Source of the DNA: Archangium gephyra | GTDB taxonomy: Bacteria > Myxococcota > Myxococcia > Myxococcales > Myxococcaceae | Direction: 5' to 3' | Assembly (NCBI GenBank): GCA_003243425.1 | Contig: QFQP01000031.1 | Span: forward strand, 1-64,000 | Length of the DNA: 64,000 nt | Shown here: positions 9,256 through 17,405 of the stretch, piece after piece | Numbering within the stretch: position 1 is the first letter of the stretch | Layout: each line of letters opens with the position of its first letter | Notes under the pieces: generated by a model | Told to the model about the DNA's origin: nothing | Database searches by the model: none | What the model saw: the letters and a program-made list of their open reading frames with translations, nothing else | Made by a program: the position numbers and the translations under genes

Positions 9256-9389
9256 GCCGGCCGCCCGGGTCACACGCGCCAGCCCACCGCCACCGGACTC
9301 TCACGAGGCCCGCAGGTGCGCCGCTACAGATTGGAAACGGCGACGCCGCTTCTTCGCGGAACGCGCGTGGTCTCAGTAGTGAGTGCACC

Positions 9390-9713
9390 ATGACCTTGTC
9401 TGACGACGACCGCTTCAACCTCGAGGTGCTCAAGCTGCTGCTGAACGTCGCGTGGGCCGACGGTGAAGTGGCGCCTCCGGAAGTGAACATGGTGCTGGGC
9501 CTCGGCCGCAGCTGGTCGGTGCCCGAGCCCGAGCTGCAGAAGCTCATCGAGCACAGCCGCACCTCGCGCCCGTCAGACCCCGACTTCGTGTTGCTGCGCA
9601 CGCGCGCCGACGACGCGATGGAGGCAGCGCGCGCCCTGGTGCTCGCCGACGGGAAGGTCGCCCCCGAAGAGTCGGCGTTGCTCAAGAAGGTGCAGGCGGC
9701 GCTGGTCGCCTGA
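9390..9713 (+). CDS. TerB-like protein
   Basis: 107 residues from ATG 9390; the upstream in-frame extension (9252-9389) was rejected because it reads as non-homologous Pro/Arg-rich sequence. The helical pattern FNLEVLKLLLNVAWADGEVAPPEVNMV, repeated near the C-terminus as ARALVLADGKVAPEESALL, is that of the TerB (tellurite resistance) fold, whose conserved acidic residues bind metal in some members. No other ter genes are nearby, so a tellurite role is not implied. About 134 bases separate it from the sigma factor. Confidence 0.75.
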   Translation: MTLSDDDRFNLEVLKLLLNVAWADGEVAPPEVNMVLGLGRSWSVPEPELQKLIEHSRTSRPSDPDFVLLRTRADDAMEAARALVLADGKVAPEESALLKKVQAALVA

Positions 9714-9714
9714 G

Positions 9715-10476
9715 CTACTCGGTGAGCAGCCAGACGAGGGCGCCGGTCGCCAGCGCACCGGCTGCGATGCCGGCAGCGAGCGCGACCGTGTAGTCGGTGT
9801 TGGCGGTGGCCGCGAGCTGGTTGGCCTGCGCGCGGGTGATGTTCGCCGCCTCAGGTTGATTCTCGAGCTCGCTGCGCGCGCCGGTGGCCAGGCCGAGGAA
9901 CACGCCCGACGTGATGGCCCCGGCGAGCGCACCGCCACCCATGACGTAGGCGGGCACGCGGCTGCGCGGCGTGGGAGCGGTCGCCAGCAGGTTCACCCCG
10001 GCGTCGACGTTTTCGGGTACCAGCGCCGGGGCCTTCGCGAGCGGCACGTCGGTGGTGGGGACCGGCTCGGGTTCGTCGAGCGCGTCGAACAGCTGTCTGG
10101 CGAACGCACGCACCTGGGTCTTCTCGGCTTCGCCCATGCGACCGGTGGACACGAAGGTGAGCTGCCCAATCACCACGGCGTCGCGCACGCGAACGGCTTC
10201 GAGGTCGAGCGTGGTCTGCTTGCGGCCCGACGCGATGGTCAGCGACACGATGGCGGGCAGGCCCGCGGTGCGCGCCGCGTCGACCAGGCACTCCCGTTTG
10301 CCTTCACATTGCAGCGTGAGGCGGCGCACCGGGAGCCGCGAGGCGAGGAACTCCTGCTCGATGGCGTCGAGGTACACGGTGGCCGGCGTGCTCGACTTGC
10401 CGACCTGCGCCGACAAGGTGAGGCCCGTCGTCGGCGCGGCAGACAGCAGCGACAGCGTGAGGAGCGGGAGCAGCAT
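9715..10476 (-). CDS. Secreted/membrane protein with C-terminal glycine-rich hydrophobic segments
   Basis: 253 residues from ATG 10476, where MLLPLLTLSLLSAAP forms a signal peptide; ATG 10506 is a weaker alternative overlapping the kinase gene. The middle (about 20-165) alternates beta strands with a single Cys pair (CEGKREC) and resembles the ABC-type substrate-sensing or PEGA-associated proteins encoded next to myxobacterial kinases, but no family was recognised. Two Gly/Ala-rich transmembrane stretches close the protein (GGGALAGAITSGVFLGLATG and AAGIAAGALATGALVWLL). The start lies 19 bases after the kinase stop, so it is likely in the same operon and may work with it at the membrane. Confidence 0.7.
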   Translation of the reverse strand: MLLPLLTLSLLSAAPTTGLTLSAQVGKSSTPATVYLDAIEQEFLASRLPVRRLTLQCEGKRECLVDAARTAGLPAIVSLTIASGRKQTTLDLEAVRVRDAVVIGQLTFVSTGRMGEAEKTQVRAFARQLFDALDEPEPVPTTDVPLAKAPALVPENVDAGVNLLATAPTPRSRVPAYVMGGGALAGAITSGVFLGLATGARSELENQPEAANITRAQANQLAATANTDYTVALAAGIAAGALATGALVWLLTE

Positions 10477-10495
10477 CGTCAGAAAGCCGAAGCCC

Positions 10496-12271
10496 TCACA
10501 TCCCACCGTACTTGTCGAGGACGTCCTGCAACTCGGCGGAGATCTCGCGCGGCGACTCGCCCTTCTTGAGGCGCGCTTCGAGGCGGTCGAGATCGAGATC
10601 CATCATGCGGCGCACGGCCTGGTTCGGCATCTTCTCGGCGGTGCTGCGCGCGTTGCCCAGCTTGCGTTGCACCGACGCGAGCGTCGGCCCGGTGGGCGCC
10701 CTGGGCACCTTCGGCTTCACGTCTTCCGTGGGCTTCACCACTTCGACCGGCAACGGCCCATCGGGCTTCGGGGGCTCGACCACCGGCGGGGTGACCTCCA
10801 CCGGCGGCTTGGTCGGCACCACCACCTCTGGTTCGTCGACCGGCTCGGGCGGCGGCAACGGCGTGGGCTTGAACAGCTGCCAGGTGCCGAACGCGAGCAG
10901 CGACAAGGCACCGAGGCCGGCGCCGACCAGCAGCCCCGTGTTGCGGCCCGACGTCGGCGCCGGAGCGAGCGGTTCTCCACCGAGCTTCGGCTTCGAGCTC
11001 CTGCGCTGCGCCGCCGGAGGCCTGGCCACGACGCGCGTCGGTTCGGCGCTCTTCACGGGCCGTTGACCGATGGCCGTCGGCGCATCGCGCGCCACCGCAC
11101 CGCGCTCGGGCACCGTGCGGAGCTCCTGGCGCGCGTGGGGTTTGAGCAACGCGTCGAGCTCGACCATCGGCCCGGGGGTCTTGACGGTCTCGCGGCCCTC
11201 CATGGTCTTGCGCAGCCGCTGCAGCTCGGCGCGCACCTCCATCGCCGATGCGGGGCGTTGATCAGGCCGCTTCGAGAGCAACCTGCTGATCAACTGCACG
11301 AGGGCCGGCGGCGTCTCGGGCGCGAGGCGCGAGAGGTCGGGCAGCGGGTCTTCGAGGTGCCGCATCATCAAATCGACGATGCTGTCGGCGTTGTACGGCT
11401 CTTCGCCGGTCAGCAGCAGCCACGCGACGACACCCATGGCGTAGAGGTCGGTGCGCGGCGTGATGGTCTGCCCACGAATCTGCTCGGGCGCCATGAACCC
11501 GGGGGTGCCCATCACCAGGTTCGGCGAGGTCGACGAGCTGGCGCCGAGCCGCTTGGCGAGACCGAAATCGAGCACCGTGATGTGCCACGAGTGGTCTGGC
11601 AGCGTGGTGACGAACAGGTTCGCCGGCTTCAGGTCGCGGTGAATCACGCCGGCAGAATGCGCGGCACCCAGCGCCGACATCGTCTGGTCGAGCACGATGA
11701 CCACTTCACCCGGCGTCAGCCTGCCCTTCTCGGCGAGCAGCTCGTTGAGCGGCAGGCCGTCGAGCAGCTCCATGATGAAGTAGTGCTTGCCGTCGGGCAG
11801 CGAGCCGAAGCTGAAGATGTCGATGATGTTCGGGTGGCGAATCGCGTTCACCGCGCGCGCTTCTTCGAGCAACCGGTTCATCTGCTCCGGGTCTTCGGCC
11901 GCGTCGGGCAGCAGCACCTTGATGGCGACCTTCTTGCCGATGACCGGTTGTTCACCGCGGTACACCGCGCCCATGCCACCGCGCGAGAGCGCTTCGCTCA
12001 CCAGGTACTCGCCGAGCATGCGACCGAGCAACGGGTCGGCCAGCCTGGTCGAACCACCGATGTCGCGATGGAGCTCCGAGAGCACTTCACGGCAGCGGCT
12101 GCAGCTGTCGAGGTGCTGCACGGCGGCCACGCGGTCATCCGGCTCCATGGTGTTCATCGAGAAGTCGATGAGCTCCGATTCTTCGAGGTGCGTTTCCCGC
12201 ACTGCGAGCGGCGGCAGGGGGCCCGTGGAATCGGCGGCGCCGGGGAGCTTGCGTGCGTCGTCAGAGGACAT
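10496..12271 (-). CDS. Membrane Ser/Thr protein kinase with N-terminal zinc-finger (anti-sigma-like) motif
   Basis: 591 residues from ATG 12271. The N-terminus has an HxxxCxxC zinc-binding motif (QHLDSCSRCREVL, His53, Cys57, Cys60), as in zinc-containing anti-sigma factors. The kinase domain (about 85-355) has the Gly loop LSRGGMGAVYRGE, the VAIKVL lysine, HRDLKPAN catalytic loop, DFG in VLDFGLAKR, and the APE-like MAPEQ. A Pro-rich region and one transmembrane helix (GLLVGAGLGALSLLAFGTW) follow, then a Pro/Val-rich periplasmic stretch and a helical tail. Such kinases phosphorylate cytosolic targets in response to outside signals. The zinc motif together with the nearby sigma factor (8452-9255) suggests, as inference, control of sigma activity. 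Confidence 0.92.
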   Translation of the reverse strand: MSSDDARKLPGAADSTGPLPPLAVRETHLEESELIDFSMNTMEPDDRVAAVQHLDSCSRCREVLSELHRDIGGSTRLADPLLGRMLGEYLVSEALSRGGMGAVYRGEQPVIGKKVAIKVLLPDAAEDPEQMNRLLEEARAVNAIRHPNIIDIFSFGSLPDGKHYFIMELLDGLPLNELLAEKGRLTPGEVVIVLDQTMSALGAAHSAGVIHRDLKPANLFVTTLPDHSWHITVLDFGLAKRLGASSSTSPNLVMGTPGFMAPEQIRGQTITPRTDLYAMGVVAWLLLTGEEPYNADSIVDLMMRHLEDPLPDLSRLAPETPPALVQLISRLLSKRPDQRPASAMEVRAELQRLRKTMEGRETVKTPGPMVELDALLKPHARQELRTVPERGAVARDAPTAIGQRPVKSAEPTRVVARPPAAQRRSSKPKLGGEPLAPAPTSGRNTGLLVGAGLGALSLLAFGTWQLFKPTPLPPPEPVDEPEVVVPTKPPVEVTPPVVEPPKPDGPLPVEVVKPTEDVKPKVPRAPTGPTLASVQRKLGNARSTAEKMPNQAVRRMMDLDLDRLEARLKKGESPREISAELQDVLDKYGGM

Positions 12272-12343
12272 CGAAGGGCACCAGAAAAGCACAGCTGCGG
12301 CGAAGCGCGACGATTCCGGCCGACGCGTGAAAGTGAGATTTCG

Positions 12344-12778
12344 TCAGTACCAATTGGTGCGCGTCACATCAGACGCCCAGTCGATGCGTGTCCACCGCTC
12401 GCCCGGCGAAATGGGGCGTGAAGGTGACGGTACCAGGCGGCCCGCTGCGTCGAGCGCGCCGCTTCGCGAGAAGAGCAGAACGAGTCGTTGCACGCGCGCC
12501 ACCAGCACCGGCCAGCGCTGAGGCCGACCTTCGGGCCCCGGCGAGTCGAGCCCGAGAATCAACGCGCCGTTGGCTTCGCGCCTGTCGTGCACGCGCAGCG
12601 CGCACTGAACGAGCAACGGCAGCTGCCGCACCGACGGGCGGAGGTCGACCAGGCGAGGGTCCTTGAACTGCCGCTCCCACGCGGCCTCGAGGTGCGTGAG
12701 GCATTCACGGATCGCGTGGTGGCGGCGGGGCACCCGCAGCGTGGGTGCCGACTGGTTGCTGACGAGGCGCAGGTGCAC
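12344..12778 (-). CDS. Hypothetical protein
   Basis: 144 residues. GTG 12778 is chosen because GGAGG ends 6 bases upstream; the TTG at 12784 would sit directly on that site. The protein is Arg-rich and mostly helical (HHAIRECLTHLEAAWERQF, RQLPLLVQCALRVHD, PVLVARVQRLVLLFSRSG) without signal peptide or membrane segment. No family recognised. It precedes the zinc-finger kinase on the same strand by 72 bases. Confidence 0.55.
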   Translation of the reverse strand: MHLRLVSNQSAPTLRVPRRHHAIRECLTHLEAAWERQFKDPRLVDLRPSVRQLPLLVQCALRVHDRREANGALILGLDSPGPEGRPQRWPVLVARVQRLVLLFSRSGALDAAGRLVPSPSRPISPGERWTRIDWASDVTRTNWY

Positions 12779-12890
12779 GGCCAACCTCCGGAAAGAGCCC
12801 TGAAATCGAAGGCTCCGATGGAGGACGAGCGGAGGTGGCGGACCGTGCGGGCTTTCGTGAGACGTGCGAGGCGCGCGGCGGCAACCAGCG

Positions 12891-13379
12891 TCACTCGTCG
12901 CGCTGGCCGCCCGACACGGTGCCTTCGAGCAGCTCGTCGGCGAGGTCGATGATCAGCTGCTGCGCGACCTCCGCTTCGTGCGCCGAGACGCGCTTGAGCA
13001 GCTTCTTGACCGCGCCTTCGATGGAGAACTCGACGGGCGTGGCGGCCTTTTCTCCGGCTTTGGTCGCGGCGAACAGCGCGCGGCGACCGTCGGTCGAGTC
13101 ACGCGTGCGCGCCACCAGGCCATGCCCCTCGAGGCGCTGCAACACGCCGGTCAGCGTCGACGGGTGCACGTGCAGCACCCGCGCGAGCTCGCCGGAGCTG
13201 ATGTTCGGGAAGGTGCTGATGATGCGCAGCGCGAGGCGCTGAGGGCCGGTCAACCCGTTGCGCTTCGCCATCGCCTTGCTGCGCGCGTGCAGCGCGTGGT
13301 CGAGCGCCCAGATGCTGCGGAGGAAATCGAGGGGCTTTCCGAGTTGCGATTCGATGGTGGCTTGTGCGCGCGGCGCCAT
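12891..13379 (-). CDS. MarR-family transcriptional regulator
   Basis: 162 residues from ATG 13379. The winged-helix core reads LTGPQRLALRIISTFPNISSGELARVLHVHPSTLTGVLQRLEGHGLVARTRDSTDGRRALF, with the DxR wing (DSTDGRR) typical of MarR. The N-terminal helix (LDHALHARSKAMAKR) and C-terminal helices form the dimer interface. It is divergent from the aldo/keto reductase fusion gene (start 13475), a possible target. No obvious palindrome was picked out in the 95 bases between them. Confidence 0.9.
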   Translation of the reverse strand: MAPRAQATIESQLGKPLDFLRSIWALDHALHARSKAMAKRNGLTGPQRLALRIISTFPNISSGELARVLHVHPSTLTGVLQRLEGHGLVARTRDSTDGRRALFAATKAGEKAATPVEFSIEGAVKKLLKRVSAHEAEVAQQLIIDLADELLEGTVSGGQRDE

Positions 13380-13474
13380 GCGGGGCCTTCTAGACACGAG
13401 CCCGTGGGGTCGAAAGCCTCAAGTGGCAGCAGGCGAAATGCCCCGGTTTGGTCGCATGGTAGTCGCGCTCGTCG

Positions 13475-14997
13475 ATGGCCTGGCTCACGAGTGACGACAG
13501 TCGAATCGGGCTCGGCTGCATGCGGCTTCCGAGCGACGCGAGCGCGACGGTGCACGCGGCGTTGGAGGCGGGCGTGACCGTGTTCGACACCGCGCACGCG
13601 TACGGCGACAACGAGAAGAGGCTCGGCCGGTGGCTTTCAGAACATCCGCTCGGTGCGCGCGCGCGCGTGGTGACCAAGGGCGGGTTGATTCGCGTCGGCG
13701 AAGAATGGCGCAACGACGCGAGGGCGAAGGCGCTGGTCGCGCAGTGCACCGCGAGTCGTGAGGCGCTCGGTCGTGACATCGACCTCTACCTTCTGCACGC
13801 GGTGGACCCGCGGGTGTCGTTGACGACGTCGATGCGTGCCCTCGAGGCGCTTCGTCGCGACGGCGTGGTGCGCGCGATTGGCGTGTCGAACGTCACGCGG
13901 GCGCAGCTCGAAGAAGCCGCCGCGGTCGCGCAGGTGTCGGCGGTGCAATTGAGCCTCAGCGTGTTCGACGACGGCGCCGTGAAGAGCGGGGTGCTCGCGC
14001 GCGCGCGCTGGAGCTTGGCCTCACGGTGCAGTGCCACACGCCGCTCGGCGGCCAGAAGCGCGCGAAGCAGGTGAACGCCGACGAAGCGCTCGGCGCGTTG
14101 TTGGCGCTCGACGAGTTGGTGATGGTGTTGCCCGGCGCGCGCACGCCCGAGACGATTCGTGCGTCGGCGGCGGTGAAGCCGCAGCGTTCGACGAAGTGGT
14201 GGACGGCTTCGTGGTCGCGCGAGCGTGCGGTCGTCGCGCGTGAAGAGCCGGGCATCACCCTGTTGATGGGCGTTCAGGGCGCAGGCACGACGACCGAGGC
14301 GCTGCGCACTTCGCTCACCCGGCTCAATCGCGACGTCGAAGGCGGAACACTCAAGTCACTGCACGCGAGGCTCGAGGCGGCGTTGGCGCGCGGTGAACGT
14401 GGCTTCGTGCTCGACAACACCTACGTCACGCGCGCGCAGCGTCATGACGTGCTGCGACTGGGCGAGAAGTACGGCCAGGCGGTTCATGGCCGCTGGTTCG
14501 AAATCGAGCAGGCCGAGGCGCAGGTGAACATCGTCACCCGCGCGCTCGAGGTGCACGGCCGGCTGCTCGAGCCTGAAGAACATCGCCGCGGTCAGACGCC
14601 TGACTCGCTCGGCCCGACCGCGCACTTCCGCACCTGGAAGATGCTCGAGCGCCCCGAGGTCGACGAGGGCTTCACCACGCTCGAGACGGTGCGGTTCGAC
14701 AGGCGCCCGTGGCCCGACGGTCGCGCTGCGTTGTTCGTGGGTGTCGACAAGCTCGACGCGATACCCGAGACCGACGCGTTGATCATCGTCGTCGGGTGGA
14801 AGGAGGGCGGGCTCCTCACGCCGCACGTCTCGTTCGTCTGCCCCCACCCCGCGGGCCCGCCGACGTGCTGGTGCCGGCCGCCGCTGCCCGGGCTGTTTCT
14901 CGCGGCCGCGCGTGCACACGGTGTCTCGCTCGCGAAGAGCCGCCTGCTGACGGACAACGGAGCGTTACGCGCTACTTCGGCGTCACCACGAAGTTGA
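13475..14997 (+). pseudogene. Aldo/keto reductase - polynucleotide-kinase-like - HAD-like fusion, frameshifted
   Basis: Two frames join to about 506 residues. Frame one (13475 to about 14000) is an aldo/keto reductase N-terminal half: RIGLGCMRLP, FDTAHAYGDNEKRLG (Asp/Tyr), and DLYLLHAVDP. Frame two (from about 14009) continues the barrel (TVQCHTPLGG) and then a P-loop kinase part: ITLLMGVQGAGTTTEAL and FVLDNTYVTRAQRHDVLRL, as in AAA_33/polynucleotide kinase. The tail (CPHPAGPPTCWCRPPLPGLF, residues about 460-480) matches the zinc loop of HisB/GmhB-type HAD phosphatases. Two extra bases in the alternating CG run at 13996-14008 cause the break. The P-loop Lys is Thr, the HAD DxD motif is not visible and the protein stops soon after LLTDN, so decay is likely. 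Its 3' end overlaps the convergent POTRA gene by 26 bases. Confidence 0.65.
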
Positions 14998-16021
14998 TGT
15001 CGACGCGCTTCTTCTTCGGGTCGACGGTCACCTGAGGTGTCGCGGTGTACGCGCCGCGCGCTTCGAGCTTCTCGACGTCGCGACGCACCGCCGAACGCGA
15101 GAACGTCTTGCCGGGCTTCGAGTCGAAACCCGCGAGGAGTTCCTTTTCGGAACCGAGCTTCTCGCCGCTGATCTTCATGGTGCCGAACGGGAACACGTCA
15201 CCTTCGACGATGGTGAAGCGCACCGCCACCGCGCCGGTCGACGCGTCGCGCACCGTCGAAGCCTTCACGCTCGCGTTCACCATGCCCTGCTCGAGGTAGA
15301 CGAACTGAATGGCCTGCTCGTCGTAGACGTTGGTGTTCACGTCCCACGGGGTGTTCAGCGCGGAGCGCAGCGCCTTCTTCAACTCCGCTTCCTTGATGCG
15401 CTTGTTGCCGTCGAACTCGATCGACTTCACCGTGTCCTGAGGGCCTTCGTCGATGACGAACTCCACGTTGGTCTTTCCGGCCACGTCGGTGGTCTTCGTT
15501 TCGACCGTCGCCAGCTGAAAGCCCTGTGCGTGGAGCGTGTCGACGAGGTCCTCCTTCACGCGCGCGAGCGCAATGGGGCTGGCCCACGCGGTCTTCATCG
15601 CCGCCTCTCGGGACGGGCCGACGTTCACCTTCCCGCCGGCGACGAACTTCACTTCGCCGACCGGCGGGTACTGCTTCACCGCGAAGGTGAGCACCGCGCC
15701 GTGCTGCCCGACCGGCGACGCGATGGCTTTGACCTCGCGCACGAAGCCGGTGGCCACGAACACGCGCAGCTCTTCGCTCAACCATTCGGGCGCGAGCTGT
15801 TGACCTTCACGGTTCTGCACCAGCTTCTGCAGGTCTGCTGCCTGTTGAGGCGCGGCGCCCAGCACGCACACCTTCTCGACGCGCGCGGTCCACAGCAGCT
15901 GCGCGTCGTCGGTGGTCGAAGGCTCGGTCGTCGGGCACTCCGCAGGCTTCGGCGGGGGGGCGGCGTTCGAGCCCGTGGTGGCGCAGGCCGAGAACACCAA
16001 CGCGACGAGCAGCCGCTTCAC
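14972..16021 (-). CDS. POTRA-domain lipoprotein without beta-barrel
   Basis: 349 residues. A lipobox-like SAC ends the signal (MKRLLVALVFSAC). Three or so POTRA-like repeats follow: VEKVCVLGAAPQQAADLQKLV, FVIDEGPQDTVKSIEFDGNKRIKEAELKKAL, and FTIVEGDVFPFGTMKISGEKLGSEKEL, the last two being close to the BamA/TamA consensus (beta strand, GN, helix). No barrel domain follows, since the protein ends in a short strand (VDINFVVTPK). BamA-family POTRA domains bind nascent outer-membrane proteins. It overlaps the SurA-like gene by 4 bases, so the pair likely acts in outer membrane protein handling (inference). Confidence 0.8.
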   Translation of the reverse strand: MKRLLVALVFSACATTGSNAAPPPKPAECPTTEPSTTDDAQLLWTARVEKVCVLGAAPQQAADLQKLVQNREGQQLAPEWLSEELRVFVATGFVREVKAIASPVGQHGAVLTFAVKQYPPVGEVKFVAGGKVNVGPSREAAMKTAWASPIALARVKEDLVDTLHAQGFQLATVETKTTDVAGKTNVEFVIDEGPQDTVKSIEFDGNKRIKEAELKKALRSALNTPWDVNTNVYDEQAIQFVYLEQGMVNASVKASTVRDASTGAVAVRFTIVEGDVFPFGTMKISGEKLGSEKELLAGFDSKPGKTFSRSAVRRDVEKLEARGAYTATPQVTVDPKKKRVDINFVVTPK

Positions 16022-16484
16022 TGCACCACCTCGATGACCGCGCGCTCACGCAGTTGATTGACGAACTTCGCGTGCTCGGCAGCGGCTTGATCAGGCGTGA
16101 GCTCGCCGAGCTTCCCTTCGAGCCGGGTGTACAGCCACCGTTGATCCATCAGCTGCATCGCGAGCATTCGCCGGTACGCGGCTTCGTTGATGCCGCGTTT
16201 GCGGACTTCAGCGAGCACGTCGTCGACGGAGATCTTGTTGCTCTCGGCGAGCAGCGTCAGCGCGCGGCTCACGTCGGCGGGGTCTGCTTCGATGCGCAGG
16301 CGGTGAAGAGCTGCGTGCGCGCTTCGACGGTGTCCGGCGCCGGGCGGGTCTGAATGCGCTCCTGGATTTCGGAGCGGAGAATCGGCTCACCGTCGACCAG
16401 CACCACCACGCGATCGAGCAGCACCGCCTGCGCAGAGGCGAGGCTCGAAGTCATCGACAGTATCGACAGCAGGGCACGGAGCAT
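16018..16484 (-). pseudogene. SurA-N-like periplasmic chaperone, one-base frameshift
   Basis: The start (ATG 16484) gives a signal peptide (MLRALLSILSMTSSLASA) followed by VLLDRVVVLVDGEPILRSEIQERI, the classic SurA/PpiD N-terminal motif. The frame then breaks near 16301-16310. Adding one base gives the expected continuation (HRLRIEADPADVSRALTLLAESNKISVDDVLAEV) to the stop at 16018, about 155 residues in all. There is no parvulin-type PPIase domain, so it would be a minimal SurA core. The stop overlaps the POTRA lipoprotein start (ATGA). The lesion may be real or a missing base in the assembly. Confidence 0.65.
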
Positions 16485-16496
16485 GTGCCGATGGTG

Positions 16497-16826
16497 TCAT
16501 TGAGCGGCGACCAGCGCAGCCAACTCGTGCAGACGTTGCACGAGCTCCACGTGACCTTCGGTCTCGAGGCGCTCCACGTTCAGCAGCAGCGTGTCGTCGA
16601 CCAGCAGCGACGCGATGCGCGCGATCTTCACGTCGACGGCGGTGAGCTCCGGGTACTGGGCGACGATGTCGGCGGTGGGAATGCCGGTGCTGCGCAGCAC
16701 GGCCACCCGCGCCGGTAACGCGGTGGTCGGGGTCGTGAAGCGCAGCTCACCCGTTTCGGTACGCGTGAGCCGTTGCTCCATGGTTCTCCGCGCGAGCTCC
16801 GCGAGTTGGGCGAGGCGGTTCGTCAT
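16497..16826 (-). CDS. Hypothetical protein, first gene of the SurA-like/POTRA operon
   Basis: 109 residues, no signal peptide or membrane segment. It has a helical N-terminus (LAQLAELARRTMEQRL), an acidic and hydrophobic middle (IPTADIVAQYPELTAVDVKIARIASLLVDDTLLL) and a helical end. No family recognised. It ends 12 bases before the SurA-like gene and so probably shares its transcript with it. Confidence 0.6.
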   Translation of the reverse strand: MTNRLAQLAELARRTMEQRLTRTETGELRFTTPTTALPARVAVLRSTGIPTADIVAQYPELTAVDVKIARIASLLVDDTLLLNVERLETEGHVELVQRLHELAALVAAQ

Positions 16827-16962
16827 GCTTGCGACGTGCTTAAAGCGTCGTTGGGTTCATGCCAAGCGACGCGGTTCACGTCTTCGGCTCGAAGAGGTCG
16901 GCGAGGGCGCGGACCACGTCAGCGCTGCGTCGAGCAGGCGTGTTCGCATGCACGAGGTTCTT

Positions 16963-17405
16963 ATGCCGACCGGTATGCGGACCGTTTCGCAAAAGATGGG
17001 GGTGAAGCCCGGCGCACGTGCGTACCTCAAGAACGCGCCGGACGAGGCGGTCGAGAGCCTCTGTCTGCCGGAGCTCGAGCGGCCGAAGCGGCTGACTGGC
17101 GCCTTCGACTACCTGCACCTGTTCGTGAAGAAGCAAGCGCAGTTCACGCGCGCGTTCCTGCAGTTGAAGAGGCACCTCGCGCCGGCGGAAGTCTGTGGGT
17201 GTCGTGGCCCAAAGGCGGGCAGCTCGGCACCGACCTCAACGTCAGGCGCGTCATCAAGCTCGGCTACGACTGCGGGCTCGTCGAGAGCGTGAACCTGAGC
17301 GTCGACGCCACGTGGACCGCGTTGAAGTTCACGCACCCGAAGCCGGGCAAGACGTACGCGAACAGCTACGGAACGCTACCGGGTGCTCGTCCAGTTCGTG
17401 CCTGA
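16963..17405 (+). pseudogene. DUF3052-like protein, frameshifted
   Basis: Start ATG 16963 has GAGG 5 bases upstream. The first frame gives MGVKPGARAYLKNAPDEAV and FDYLHLFVKKQAQFTRAFLQL. The second resumes with SLWVSWPKGGQLGTDLN, LGLVES-like and ALKFTHPKPGK. Together they match DUF3052 (a small methyltransferase-fold-like family). A single missing G near 17183-17187 accounts for the break; with it restored the product is about 147 residues. The last 30 bases overlap the convergent esterase gene. Function unknown for the family. Confidence 0.6.

Noticed and set aside
9971..12421. 816-residue plus-strand frame opposite the zinc-finger kinase
   Set aside because: The minus-strand kinase has every catalytic motif, so this is a shadow.
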